Both the position numbers and the translations under genes were made by a program. DNA of 64,000 nucleotides from Hufsiella arboris (GTDB lineage: Bacteria > Bacteroidota > Bacteroidia > Sphingobacteriales > Sphingobacteriaceae). Shown here in pieces: positions 26,067-34,104 of this stretch. The stretch lies in NCBI RefSeq assembly GCF_009834875.1, contig NZ_WVHT01000008.1, forward strand, positions 1 to 64,000, in the 5' to 3' direction. The first letter of the stretch is position 1. Every line of letters starts with the position of its first letter. The notes below the pieces were generated by a model. It was given only the letters and a program-made list of their open reading frames with translations, had not been told where the DNA came from and did not search any database.

Positions 26067-27704
26067 TTAGTCATTTAATACGTCCAAAAATCCAGGCATG
26101 AAATCTAATTGTGCCATATTATTTACAACCACCAGCGGCCTTTTAAGCAGGTTGTTTAGGTTCAATTCGTTAAACCAATTGAGTTTATTTTTCGACGAAT
26201 AGCCATAGCGGGCGACGAAAATATTGCTATCAGCCTGTCTTAATATTGGATAAATGTCTATATCCGGCGATACCGGAGGGCAATTGATTATAAGATAGTC
26301 ACATAGATTTTTTAACTGGAAGAGGAGCTGTTCAAACCTGCTATGCAAAACGGAATGACCCGCATCTGTTACTTGGCCGGCAGGGGGATCTGAATTTAGC
26401 AATTCTGTAACCTGTTTTAAATTATCCGGCGATCCAAGTCCCAGCAGATTCAGGTTTGGAGAAATTTTGGATGTAGTGAGGAGGGCGGGCCCATCGTTGG
26501 TACCGCCTGCAAGAAAATCACTTACTCCGCTTAATTTTTGCAGTTGAAAATCCTTTGTAAGAAAAGCGTTCTGGAGATCCAGGTCGACAAGTACCACCTT
26601 TTTATTAAGCAGGCTCAGTGCGACTGCAAGCTTGATCGTAAAGAAAGTTCTTCCCTCGCGCGCATTAGAACAGGTAAGCGATATAATTTTACCTTTTTCA
26701 GCGGGCAGAGTCTCAAAAAAAGAGATTACAGGATTTAGCCTTTTAATCAGCGGCGCGAAAGTAAACTGTTCCAGCGTGAACTGGCGTTGATCGTAGATAA
26801 CTTCAGCCGGTGTTAGCAGCGGAATGGCCGTAATTTTTTTTATATCTGCCAGGTGTCTGATAAGATCAGTCTTTCCGGCCGCTAACAGGATGTAAGGCAA
26901 GGGCAATAAAAGTCCGAGTAAGGCCGCGCCGATATAAAGCGGAACGGCTGAACTGTTTTTGGAAGTAAGAGAAGCCTGAGCGGATTGCGATGTTTGCGGT
27001 ATTTCTGGTGTAAGGTTTTCGTGCTGTCTGATCAGCGCGTTAATTGCAGAAAGTTCTACGTCGATTTTTGACAAACCGGATTTAGAAGTGTTTCTTAACG
27101 AATTCAATATAGTTTCAACATCAGTTTGCCGGATGCTGATGATACCTGATACACGTTTTGTCAATGCCGAAATGTTTTTGGAGGCGGTTGCTGACCTTCG
27201 CTTGTCCTCCGGCGATTGTTTGCTTAAAAGTGTCTGCCGCCTGATTTGGGCTTGGTTCAGTTCACGGATCGTGTTTCGCAGAGTACTGTCCGTCAATTCA
27301 AAGCTATCCGGAATTTGAATGAACTGATCCGGCGGACCAGTTATATAAGGCTTAATTGCATTTAAAACATCCAGTTCTTTGGTATACCTTGCCGTCGCTT
27401 TTTCCAGGCTGTACGGCCCGGCATCCTGGTCAGACTTAATACTGTCAAGCCTGCCGGCTCTTTTTCTCAATACTGAAATCGAGTGCCTGATAAGAACCGA
27501 GCTATCATTACTGGCTTCGGCAGATACGAATTGAGGGAGGTCAATCGTGGTTTTTTCTGAAAATTCTATTTCCCTGTAAATGAATGCTGCAAAAAGACAA
27601 ACTATTACCGATCCTGCAAAGAGAAATTTGTACCGTGAAATTTCACTCAATAAGCGTTTTATTCGATCAGGAACGGGTGAGTTAGAGTTTGATACCAGTA
27701 TCAT
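26067..27704 (-). CDS. Wzc/Wzz-like inner-membrane protein with degenerate ATP site
   Basis: The 545-aa protein has an N-terminal membrane segment (about 27-46), a periplasmic coiled part, a second membrane segment (about 250-275) and a P-loop domain typical of bacterial tyrosine kinases (about 325-530). The Walker A equivalent is SNAREGRTFFT (Arg where the essential Lys should be), Walker A' is VLVDLDLQNA, and Walker B is LIINCPPV (Asn for Asp). The C-terminus has no Tyr cluster. It is therefore probably a pseudo-kinase. It lies outside any exopolysaccharide cluster. Confidence 0.8.
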   Translation of the reverse strand: MILVSNSNSPVPDRIKRLLSEISRYKFLFAGSVIVCLFAAFIYREIEFSEKTTIDLPQFVSAEASNDSSVLIRHSISVLRKRAGRLDSIKSDQDAGPYSLEKATARYTKELDVLNAIKPYITGPPDQFIQIPDSFELTDSTLRNTIRELNQAQIRRQTLLSKQSPEDKRRSATASKNISALTKRVSGIISIRQTDVETILNSLRNTSKSGLSKIDVELSAINALIRQHENLTPEIPQTSQSAQASLTSKNSSAVPLYIGAALLGLLLPLPYILLAAGKTDLIRHLADIKKITAIPLLTPAEVIYDQRQFTLEQFTFAPLIKRLNPVISFFETLPAEKGKIISLTCSNAREGRTFFTIKLAVALSLLNKKVVLVDLDLQNAFLTKDFQLQKLSGVSDFLAGGTNDGPALLTTSKISPNLNLLGLGSPDNLKQVTELLNSDPPAGQVTDAGHSVLHSRFEQLLFQLKNLCDYLIINCPPVSPDIDIYPILRQADSNIFVARYGYSSKNKLNWFNELNLNNLLKRPLVVVNNMAQLDFMPGFLDVLND

Positions 27705-27909
27705 TTGTCAGGGCAGGAGGATAGCCGATCGCTAAGGTTAATTTATATTATTTCGATGTGTGTTATTTTTGATTTGATAACCGCCGATAATACGTCTGGT
27801 TTGGGCCATCTGTTTAATGTATACCGAAATGGAATTTTTCACAGTCTCGTTGGTAATCGGGCAAAAAAGTTGGCGATAAGTTTATCTTAGCGTTTGTAAA
27901 ATTTACCAC

Positions 27910-29364
27910 ATGAAGTTACTGCCTTTGATACTGTTGTTTATTTCCAGTGCTGTTTATGCGCAGAATCCCCCTAAGCCTTACGGTGCGCTGCCTTCCCAGC
28001 GGCAACTTGCCTGGCATGATACAGAGATCTACGGATTGATACATTTTACTCCGACCACTTTTGAGGACAAGGAATGGGGTTACGGCGATGCTGATCCGAA
28101 AATTTTCAACCCATCGTCTTTTGATGCGTCACAAATAGTAAAGGCTGCAAAAGCAGGCGGATTAAAAGGTATTATACTGGTTGCTAAACATCACGATGGC
28201 TTCGCTTTATGGCCTACCAAAACAACCGGCTATAATATTTCAAAAAGCCCGTTTCGTAATGGTGAAGGCGATTTAGTTAAGGAGATCGAAGAGTCGGCAA
28301 GGAAAAACGGCTTGAAGTTTGGTGTTTATTGTTCGCCATGGGATCGTAACAATGCCGCATATGGCACAAATAAATACCTTGAAATTTATCAAAGTCAGCT
28401 TAAGGAACTTTACAGTAACTACGGAAGCCTTTTTATGAGCTGGCATGATGGTGCTAATGGCGGAGACGGATATTACGGTGGCGCCCGGGAAAAGCGATCG
28501 ATTGACAATACAACTTATTATGACTGGAACAATACCTGGGCTATAACAAGAAGAATGCAACCATCGGCAAATATTTTCAGTGATATCGGACTGGACATAC
28601 GTTGGGTAGGAAATGAACAGGGCATGGCAGCCGACACGAGCTGGGCGACATTTACGCCCCTGCCTCCGGAGGGAAAGAACGTAGCAGTGCCGGGCCAGGC
28701 TAACTATCCGCAAAGTCCAGGTGGTATTCGTAACGGAAAATTTTGGATGCCGGCAGAGTGCGACGTTCCGCTCAGGAAAGGCTGGTTTTTTCATGTCCAG
28801 GAAAAACCTAAAGCACCCGATGAGCTGTTTGACTTGTACCTTAAGAGCGTCGGAAGAGGAGCGGGCCTCGATTTGGGACTGGCCCCGGATAAACGCGGCT
28901 TACTCTCGGATGATGATGTTAAATCATTAACAGAATTTGGCGACATTCTGAAAAAAACCTTTGCGTCAAACCTGTTGCAGAATGCATCGGTAGAGGCCAG
29001 CGACGTCCGGGGTAAGGATTATAAACCGGCGAACCTGACCGACAATAATAAAAATTCGTACTGGGCAACAAAGGATGAGGTGAATAAGGCCGTGCTTACT
29101 TTTCATTTAAGAAAGTCAGAGACTTTTGACCTGATCAGCTTGCAGGAGTTCATTCCTCTCGGGCAGCGGATTGAAGGCTTTACTATCGATATATTTGAAA
29201 ATAATGCCTGGAAGAAAATCTATGAGGGCGCGAGTATCGGATCAAAACGTTTAATCAGATTGACTACCCCGGTTAAAACGGCTGCCCTGAGAATTAATAT
29301 CACAAAGTCTCCGGTTTGCGTGACGCTTTCTGAAGTCGGATTATATAAGATCGCCGGTTTATAA
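27910..29364 (+). CDS. Alpha-L-fucosidase (GH29) with C-terminal CBM32/F5-8C-like domain
   Basis: The 484-aa protein has a signal peptide (1-17, cleaved after SAVYA). The catalytic domain includes IYGLIHFTPTTFEDKEWGYG, LVAKHHDGFALWPTK and the nucleophile region MSWHDGANGGDGY. The region from about 355 is a beta-sandwich (LLQNASVEASDVRG, YWATKDE, SEVGLYKIA), like an F5/8 type C carbohydrate-binding domain. Fits the GH29 subgroup found in Bacteroidota that hydrolyses branched fucosides (inference). Confidence 0.92.
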   Translation: MKLLPLILLFISSAVYAQNPPKPYGALPSQRQLAWHDTEIYGLIHFTPTTFEDKEWGYGDADPKIFNPSSFDASQIVKAAKAGGLKGIILVAKHHDGFALWPTKTTGYNISKSPFRNGEGDLVKEIEESARKNGLKFGVYCSPWDRNNAAYGTNKYLEIYQSQLKELYSNYGSLFMSWHDGANGGDGYYGGAREKRSIDNTTYYDWNNTWAITRRMQPSANIFSDIGLDIRWVGNEQGMAADTSWATFTPLPPEGKNVAVPGQANYPQSPGGIRNGKFWMPAECDVPLRKGWFFHVQEKPKAPDELFDLYLKSVGRGAGLDLGLAPDKRGLLSDDDVKSLTEFGDILKKTFASNLLQNASVEASDVRGKDYKPANLTDNNKNSYWATKDEVNKAVLTFHLRKSETFDLISLQEFIPLGQRIEGFTIDIFENNAWKKIYEGASIGSKRLIRLTTPVKTAALRINITKSPVCVTLSEVGLYKIAGL

Positions 29365-29559
29365 ATTAGCGTTCATTAAATCTTTGAATCGAGATAAGCA
29401 TAGCCCGTTTTAAAATAGATCTTACGCCGAAATCTATGTGAATAATTTAGCCGAGGGCGACTGGAAGGCTATCGTTGAATATGAACATGCCGGACGGAAT
29501 TATTTGTATGAAAGACATTTTAAGGTGATGGCTTCCTGAAATGGGTCAGAGCTGTCCCC

Positions 29560-30576
29560 TCAATTTTTCATAGTAGCCAAACGCTGCATATTAAGCACTT
29601 GTATGTTACTGCCTTTGCGGTCGATTAGTTTTTCTTCTTTAAAATCACTCAAAATGCGGCTGACAGTTTCACTGGCTATTCCCGCGAGGGCGGCCAGGTC
29701 GTCCCGGGAAATTTTCAGAGTATTGCTTCCAGGATTTTGACCAAGCAGCCTAACCAGCACCAGCGCCATTCGTTTACGCACAGAATTGTAAGCCATTTGC
29801 AAAAGCTGTTCTTCTTTCTCTTTCAGGTTGTTGGAAACTATTCGAATAAATTGCCTGGTAATGTCAGGATAAAGGTTTAACAGTTCGTTAATAGCGTCTT
29901 TCGGCAGAAAATTCAATTGCGTATCTTCCATTGTTTCGGCCGATTCCTGGTAAGGCTCATCAAGCAAAAAACAATTTACACCGAAATATTCATCGGCCGA
30001 ATAAATCCCGGTGAGTAACTCATGCCCGTTTTCACTGATTTTATAGGTTTTTACTTTGCCGCTCACCACCAGGTAAATCCCTTGTACGATATCCTGTTCG
30101 TAATAAACGATCTGTTTCTTTTTAAGAATTCTTAGCTTGCGTTCGGCAATAAGTTGCTGAAGCTTTGCGGTGCCGCTTCCGGGGCGTCGGTCTTGCTGCC
30201 TTTTGTGCTTATTAAGCCGGCTTTCTACGGCATTAAGTAATTCGGTTCCGTCGAAGGGTTTCGTGAGGTAATCATCTGCACCCATATCCATCCCTTTACG
30301 TATGTCTGCCCGCTCTGCTTTCGCTGTCAGGAAAATAAAAGGAATACCGTTCAGATCCGGGTTTTTGCTGAGCATATGCAGTACACCATAACCATCGAGT
30401 TCGGGCATCATGATGTCGCAAAGGATTAAATCAGGCGGATTTTGCTGCGATAATTCGACGCCCGCTTTGCCGTTTTCGGCCTGCACAACCTGGTACCCGG
30501 CGAGTTCCAGGATTTCGGCAGAGCTTTCGCGGATCTCGGTATTATCTTCAATTATCAGGATTTTTAGCTGTTGCAT
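29560..30576 (-). CDS. Response regulator fused to Crp/Fnr DNA-binding module
   Basis: Start at ATG 30576 (MQQLKILIIED, 338 aa); it overlaps the kinase gene stop by 29 bp. Domains in order: receiver (about 4-120; acidic pocket Glu10/Asp11, phospho-acceptor Asp54 in LILCDIMMPELDGYG, Thr84, Lys106), cNMP-like beta-roll (about 145-250) and Crp-type winged helix (about 285-335) with recognition sequence SETVSRIL. The E-x2-S-R pattern is that of FNR. This replaces the usual FixJ-to-FixK relay by one polypeptide. Its partner is the FixL-like kinase encoded just upstream. Confidence 0.93.
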   Translation of the reverse strand: MQQLKILIIEDNTEIRESSAEILELAGYQVVQAENGKAGVELSQQNPPDLILCDIMMPELDGYGVLHMLSKNPDLNGIPFIFLTAKAERADIRKGMDMGADDYLTKPFDGTELLNAVESRLNKHKRQQDRRPGSGTAKLQQLIAERKLRILKKKQIVYYEQDIVQGIYLVVSGKVKTYKISENGHELLTGIYSADEYFGVNCFLLDEPYQESAETMEDTQLNFLPKDAINELLNLYPDITRQFIRIVSNNLKEKEEQLLQMAYNSVRKRMALVLVRLLGQNPGSNTLKISRDDLAALAGIASETVSRILSDFKEEKLIDRKGSNIQVLNMQRLATMKN

Positions 30577-31753
30577 GGGCAAAAGTAAGTGTAAATAAAG
30601 TTCCTTCGTTTTGAACGCTTTCGAATTGAATGGTGCCATTCAGTAACTCTGTATAACGCTGCACGATGTCTAATCCCAAACCGGTACCGGGAATACTGCC
30701 GGTATTGCTCGCCCGAAAAAAAGGTTCAAATAGATGTTTCTGCTCCTCCCGGGGGATGCCGATGCCGGCGTCTTTAACTTTAATGATACAGGTTTCTCCC
30801 GCGACTTCGGTAACGAATTGGATGGTCGTGCCTTCATCCGAGTATTTTATAGCATTGGAAAGAAGGTTTATAATGCAATTTTTTAAAAGGCTGGAATCAA
30901 GCCTGACAGCAGTTACCTCACCAATGTGGCCGTAAACGACTTGCTGGTCCTGCTTGACCGACAGGCGCATTTCTTCAGTTATTTCCAGTGCAAGTTGCGG
31001 CAAATTGAAAATACTATAATTCACCTGCACTTTACCTGCGTCAATACGGTCAATTGAAAGAAAGTCATTCAGAATATTCGTCAGGCTGGTGACGGCGTTT
31101 TTAATTTTGCCGATATGCCTGGCAATGTTTGGATTGCAGTTTTCTGCATATTTTTCGATCAGTGAGGCTGAAAGTTGAACGGAGCCCAGCGGCGTGCGGA
31201 ATTCATGTGAAGCGGTAGATACAAACTGTGCTTTCAGCTGGTAAAGCTCTTTTTCTTTTTCGAGCGATTGGCTTACTTCCTCCTTGGCCTTCCGCAGATC
31301 CTCTACGCTCTGTTTAAGCGAGGCGGTACGTTCATCCACCAAATGTTCCAGCTTAGCCGCATAATTTTTCAGGCGTTCTTCAGCTTCCTTTTCCTTTGAC
31401 AGATCATGAATAAAGCCGGTATATAATACATTTTCGCCCGATTTTACTTCGCTTACCGCCAGGCGAAAAGGGAAGGTGCTGCCATCTTTCCGAAGACCGC
31501 GTACCTCCCGTCCGACGCCGATGATTTTCTTTACACCGGTGTGCTGGTAGTTAGCGATATACTGGTCATGGGACGACTTTTCGGGCTCTGGCATCAAAAC
31601 GGAGATATTTCTGCCAATAACTTCCGATTCGTGGTAACCGAATAATGCAAGGGCCGCCGGATTAACCGATTCAACCAGGCCACGGCTATTGATGGTAATA
31701 ATTCCGTCGATAGCCGTTTCGATAATCGCATTTAATAATTTGGCACTCTCCAT
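30548..31753 (-). CDS. FixL-like PAS histidine kinase (putative haem oxygen sensor)
   Basis: Start at ATG 31753 (MESAKLL, 401 aa); a TTG at 31771 is upstream. The PAS domain (about 1-120) has LMPEPEKSSHDQYI with His62 in the place of the FixL proximal haem ligand, then IIGVGREVRGLRKDG with Arg82 where FixL has its distal haem-pocket Arg. Then a coiled linker, HisKA (ASHEFRTPLG, His183) and HATPase (Asn300; DAGIGIP, GTGLGLDIV). No membrane segment, so it is cytosolic like some FixL. Haem binding is inferred by motif, not shown. Confidence 0.9.
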   Translation of the reverse strand: MESAKLLNAIIETAIDGIITINSRGLVESVNPAALALFGYHESEVIGRNISVLMPEPEKSSHDQYIANYQHTGVKKIIGVGREVRGLRKDGSTFPFRLAVSEVKSGENVLYTGFIHDLSKEKEAEERLKNYAAKLEHLVDERTASLKQSVEDLRKAKEEVSQSLEKEKELYQLKAQFVSTASHEFRTPLGSVQLSASLIEKYAENCNPNIARHIGKIKNAVTSLTNILNDFLSIDRIDAGKVQVNYSIFNLPQLALEITEEMRLSVKQDQQVVYGHIGEVTAVRLDSSLLKNCIINLLSNAIKYSDEGTTIQFVTEVAGETCIIKVKDAGIGIPREEQKHLFEPFFRASNTGSIPGTGLGLDIVQRYTELLNGTIQFESVQNEGTLFTLTFAHATAKNPDN

Positions 31754-31802
31754 AGTTAGATCTTCATACAAACATAATTAAACACAAGCTTATAAACAGA
31801 AA

Positions 31803-31827
31803 AAGCGCCCGGATTCAGGGCGCTTTC
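31803..31827 (-). terminator. Terminator after the small membrane protein gene
   Basis: AAAGCGCC pairs with GGCGCTTT around a 9-nt loop, 20 bp downstream of the stop of the 31848-32210 gene and before the FixL-like kinase gene. It separates these two transcripts. Confidence 0.6.
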
Positions 31828-31847
31828 AGGGAATACATTTTAAACAA

Positions 31848-32210
31848 TTATAGTAACATAAAAGCGGTCGCAGCAACCATCGCGATATGCGCCGCTAAAC
31901 TTAAGAAGAATATAAAAATCGTAAAACGAGTGCTGGCGCCGCCCATATTAGCGATGATGTTGGAAAAAAACAACACCAAACTGGCTCCTAAAAAAGGTAC
32001 AACCGGGCCATGAAACGAGTAAACGAACAGAAAGGTTAGTGGCACGAGCACGCAGGAATGAGCCAGTAATGAAATCATCCACCAAACTGTGTGCAAGCTT
32101 TTCTGGGTGTCGGCAAAAATAATATAACGATTATAAAGCGTTGTGATGTATGATGGAGCAACTTCTTGTTGTTCCCATGAAACATTTTGAATAGATTTTA
32201 GCGTGATCAT
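31848..32210 (-). CDS. Small membrane protein
   Basis: The start is set at ATG 32210 (MITLKSIQNVSW, 120 aa); a GTG at 32228 is less likely as it sits too close to the probable promoter. Three to four membrane helices follow residue 41 (WWMISLLAHSCVLVPLTFLF, LGASLVLFFSNIIANMGGAS, then FIFFLSLAAHIAMVAATAFM). Family not recognised. A Crp/Fnr-type palindrome lies 73-86 bp upstream, so it is probably controlled by the RR-Crp protein. Confidence 0.7.
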   Translation of the reverse strand: MITLKSIQNVSWEQQEVAPSYITTLYNRYIIFADTQKSLHTVWWMISLLAHSCVLVPLTFLFVYSFHGPVVPFLGASLVLFFSNIIANMGGASTRFTIFIFFLSLAAHIAMVAATAFMLL

Positions 32211-32230
32211 AATTCTGAAGTTTAACACTT

Positions 32231-32296
32231 CAAAGATCAGCTTAAATGGAAAGGTGGCTAATGCTGGTAATCATGTAAAAAAGTGATCTTCATCAC
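32231..32296 (-). promoter_or_regulatory. Crp/Fnr-type operator and promoter of the small membrane protein gene
   Basis: GTGAT-cttc-ATCAC (32283-32296) is a perfect palindrome. With flanks it matches the Crp consensus TGTGA-N6-TCACA at nine of ten positions and FNR TTGAT-N4-ATCAA at eight of ten. A -7-like GATCTTTG (minus strand, 32238-32231) would put transcription start near 32225 and the operator centre near -64, a class I activation position. Confidence 0.6.
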
Positions 32297-32340
32297 ATTT
32301 TAAAAAAATGTTGATACTGCGCCGGTAGTCCAGAACGAAA

Positions 32341-32370
32341 AAACCACTTAAAATATGAATTAAGTGGTTT
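32341..32370 (-). terminator. Terminator downstream of tRNA-Arg
   Basis: AAACCACTTAA (32341-32351) pairs with TTAAGTGGTTT (32360-32370), an 11-bp perfect stem 8 bp beyond the 3' end of the tRNA gene. Confidence 0.6.
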
Positions 32371-32378
32371 GGTAATCG

Positions 32379-32450
32379 TGCACGCGAAGGGATTCGAACC
32401 CCCATCATCAGAACCGGAATCTGACATTCTATCCATTGAACTACGCATGC
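32379..32450 (-). tRNA. tRNA-Arg(CCG)
   Basis: The minus strand folds as a standard 72-nt tRNA. Acceptor GCATGCG pairs with CGCGTGC (one T-G pair), the anticodon arm is TCAGA-TTCCGGT-TCTGA and the T arm is GGGGTTCGAATCCC. The anticodon CCG reads CGG. The discriminator base is A and CCA is not encoded, as is usual in this phylum. Confidence 0.95.
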
Positions 32451-32554
32451 GGTATTTCAGGGTGGCAAATATATTAAATTGATTCTAGTAAACCGCCTTT
32501 AAAACAAAAAATGGATGAGCAATATGCCCATCCATTAAAAAGAGGCCGCAATGT

Positions 32555-34081
32555 TTAATAACCAGGGTTTTGCGGCCCGAGATTCGGATTGTTCTTTAAT
32601 TCATTGGTCGGCATCGGAAATAATAAATGCTTTTGAGCGAGTACTGGCCCGTAACTGAACGCATGTCCAACGAAGTCGTCAAAGCCGTTGGTTGCTTCGT
32701 TATAAACTTTTCTCAGGCGTACCATATCGAACCAGGTTAAGTTATCATAGCACAGCTCATGCCAGCGTTCACGCCAAACGGCTTCGCGGAAAGCAGCCTG
32801 GCTAAGTCCTGACAGGGTAGGTAAAGTGGCTCTTGTCCGAATATCGTTAATAGCTTTGTAAGCGACGGCATTCGGCGAGCCATCAGTTTCATTTTGAGCT
32901 TCGGCGTACGTTAACAGCAGATCAGAATAAAGCAAGTTAGGTATGTTTAGATCGCTTCGGGTTGTGCCTACTGTGTTGAATGTACCGTTTGCTAAAACGT
33001 CGAAATGCTTGAATATATACGGTTTGTTTAATGGTTTTAAGGGGCCTATTCCGCCGGTATAGTAACTGGTGTAGAAGAATTGCTGCTCCTGAACCCGTTT
33101 ATCGCCGGCCTCGAATGATTTTACAAATGACTCAGTTGGTACCGTACTTCCGATCTCTGTACTGTAAGCAGAAATTTCCTTAAAATTTGGAAGCAAAATA
33201 TCTTGCAGGGAATTGTCATCAACCGATGCCAGAAACTGAAGTTCGAAAATGTGTTCTCCAACATTTTCAGTGCTTACCGAGTGAAGGTCGTTATAATTGG
33301 CAAAAAGTGAATATCCGCCATTATCGATAACCTCTTTCGCTTTGTCAGCCGCCAATTTATAATATTCCTGTCCTAAATTCAAAGGATTTCCGGCCATCGT
33401 AATGTACACTTTAGCAAGTAAGGTTTTGACTGCGCCTAAAGATGCTCTTCCGCTGGCATCTGTGAAGGGCAGCCCGGATGCCTCTGCTGTCTTCAGGTCA
33501 TTTACTATTTGCGTGTATACATCTTTGACAGCAGTTCTGGTTGGTTTAAGTTCCGGAGATGAAGCATCCACCGGTTTAATAATCAACGGTACGTCGCCAA
33601 ACAGCCTTACCAGGTAGAAGTATGACCAAGCCCTTAAGAAGTAAGCTTCTCCCAGTATCGATTTCTTCGTCGCATCTTCCATGGGATTTATACCAGGGAC
33701 CTTGTCAAGAACGAGATTGGTTTGCGCAATGACAACATAAAGTCCGTTCCACCAGTTGTTTACATGAACATTATCGCCGTTGTATACCAGCGATTGAAGA
33801 TTGTTTAAATCCGTATTTTGTCCTGTTTCGGTACTTGCAGTGCCTGTAACCATTTCTGGCATCGACCAGTTTACTGAAAATATTCCTGCTCCACCTCCGA
33901 TAAAGCGTGTTCGGTCATAAGCGGCGGCAATTCCAGCCGTTGCATGCTCCGGTAAAGTGAAATAACTGTCAGGACTTAAGCTTGAAGGGTCCTGCTCTTC
34001 TAAAAACGAAGAACATGACGCACTAAGCATTGTGGCAAAAAATAATAGTATGCCAGCGATTTTATTATATCTTGATTTCAT
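32555..34081 (-). CDS. SusD/RagB-family outer-membrane lipoprotein
   Basis: The 508-aa protein has a lipobox (ATMLSASCSS, Cys about 23), SusD-type N-terminus (FLEEQDPSSLSPDSYF), TPR-like helices (AYFLRAWSYFYLVRLFGDVP, about 148-167) and the typical end WRERWHELCYDNLTWFDMVR and LFPMPTNELKNNPNLGPQNPGY-like tail. It is the lid of the SusC channel, binding the substrate at the surface. It follows its SusC by 23 bp. Substrate unknown. Confidence 0.93.
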   Translation of the reverse strand: MKSRYNKIAGILLFFATMLSASCSSFLEEQDPSSLSPDSYFTLPEHATAGIAAAYDRTRFIGGGAGIFSVNWSMPEMVTGTASTETGQNTDLNNLQSLVYNGDNVHVNNWWNGLYVVIAQTNLVLDKVPGINPMEDATKKSILGEAYFLRAWSYFYLVRLFGDVPLIIKPVDASSPELKPTRTAVKDVYTQIVNDLKTAEASGLPFTDASGRASLGAVKTLLAKVYITMAGNPLNLGQEYYKLAADKAKEVIDNGGYSLFANYNDLHSVSTENVGEHIFELQFLASVDDNSLQDILLPNFKEISAYSTEIGSTVPTESFVKSFEAGDKRVQEQQFFYTSYYTGGIGPLKPLNKPYIFKHFDVLANGTFNTVGTTRSDLNIPNLLYSDLLLTYAEAQNETDGSPNAVAYKAINDIRTRATLPTLSGLSQAAFREAVWRERWHELCYDNLTWFDMVRLRKVYNEATNGFDDFVGHAFSYGPVLAQKHLLFPMPTNELKNNPNLGPQNPGY

Positions 34082-34104
34082 AATTTATCGGTTTTAGCTA
34101 AAAA

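Noticed and set aside
29438-29539. 33-codon plus-strand frame (VNNLAEGDWKAIVEYEHAGR...) after the second fucosidase gene
   Set aside because: It looks protein-like but has no ATG and is very short; at most the tail of a lost gene. Too weak to annotate.
32379-32450. tRNA-Arg as an integration site
   Set aside because: No integrase gene and no repeated tRNA 3' end was found nearby; the surroundings are ordinary genes.
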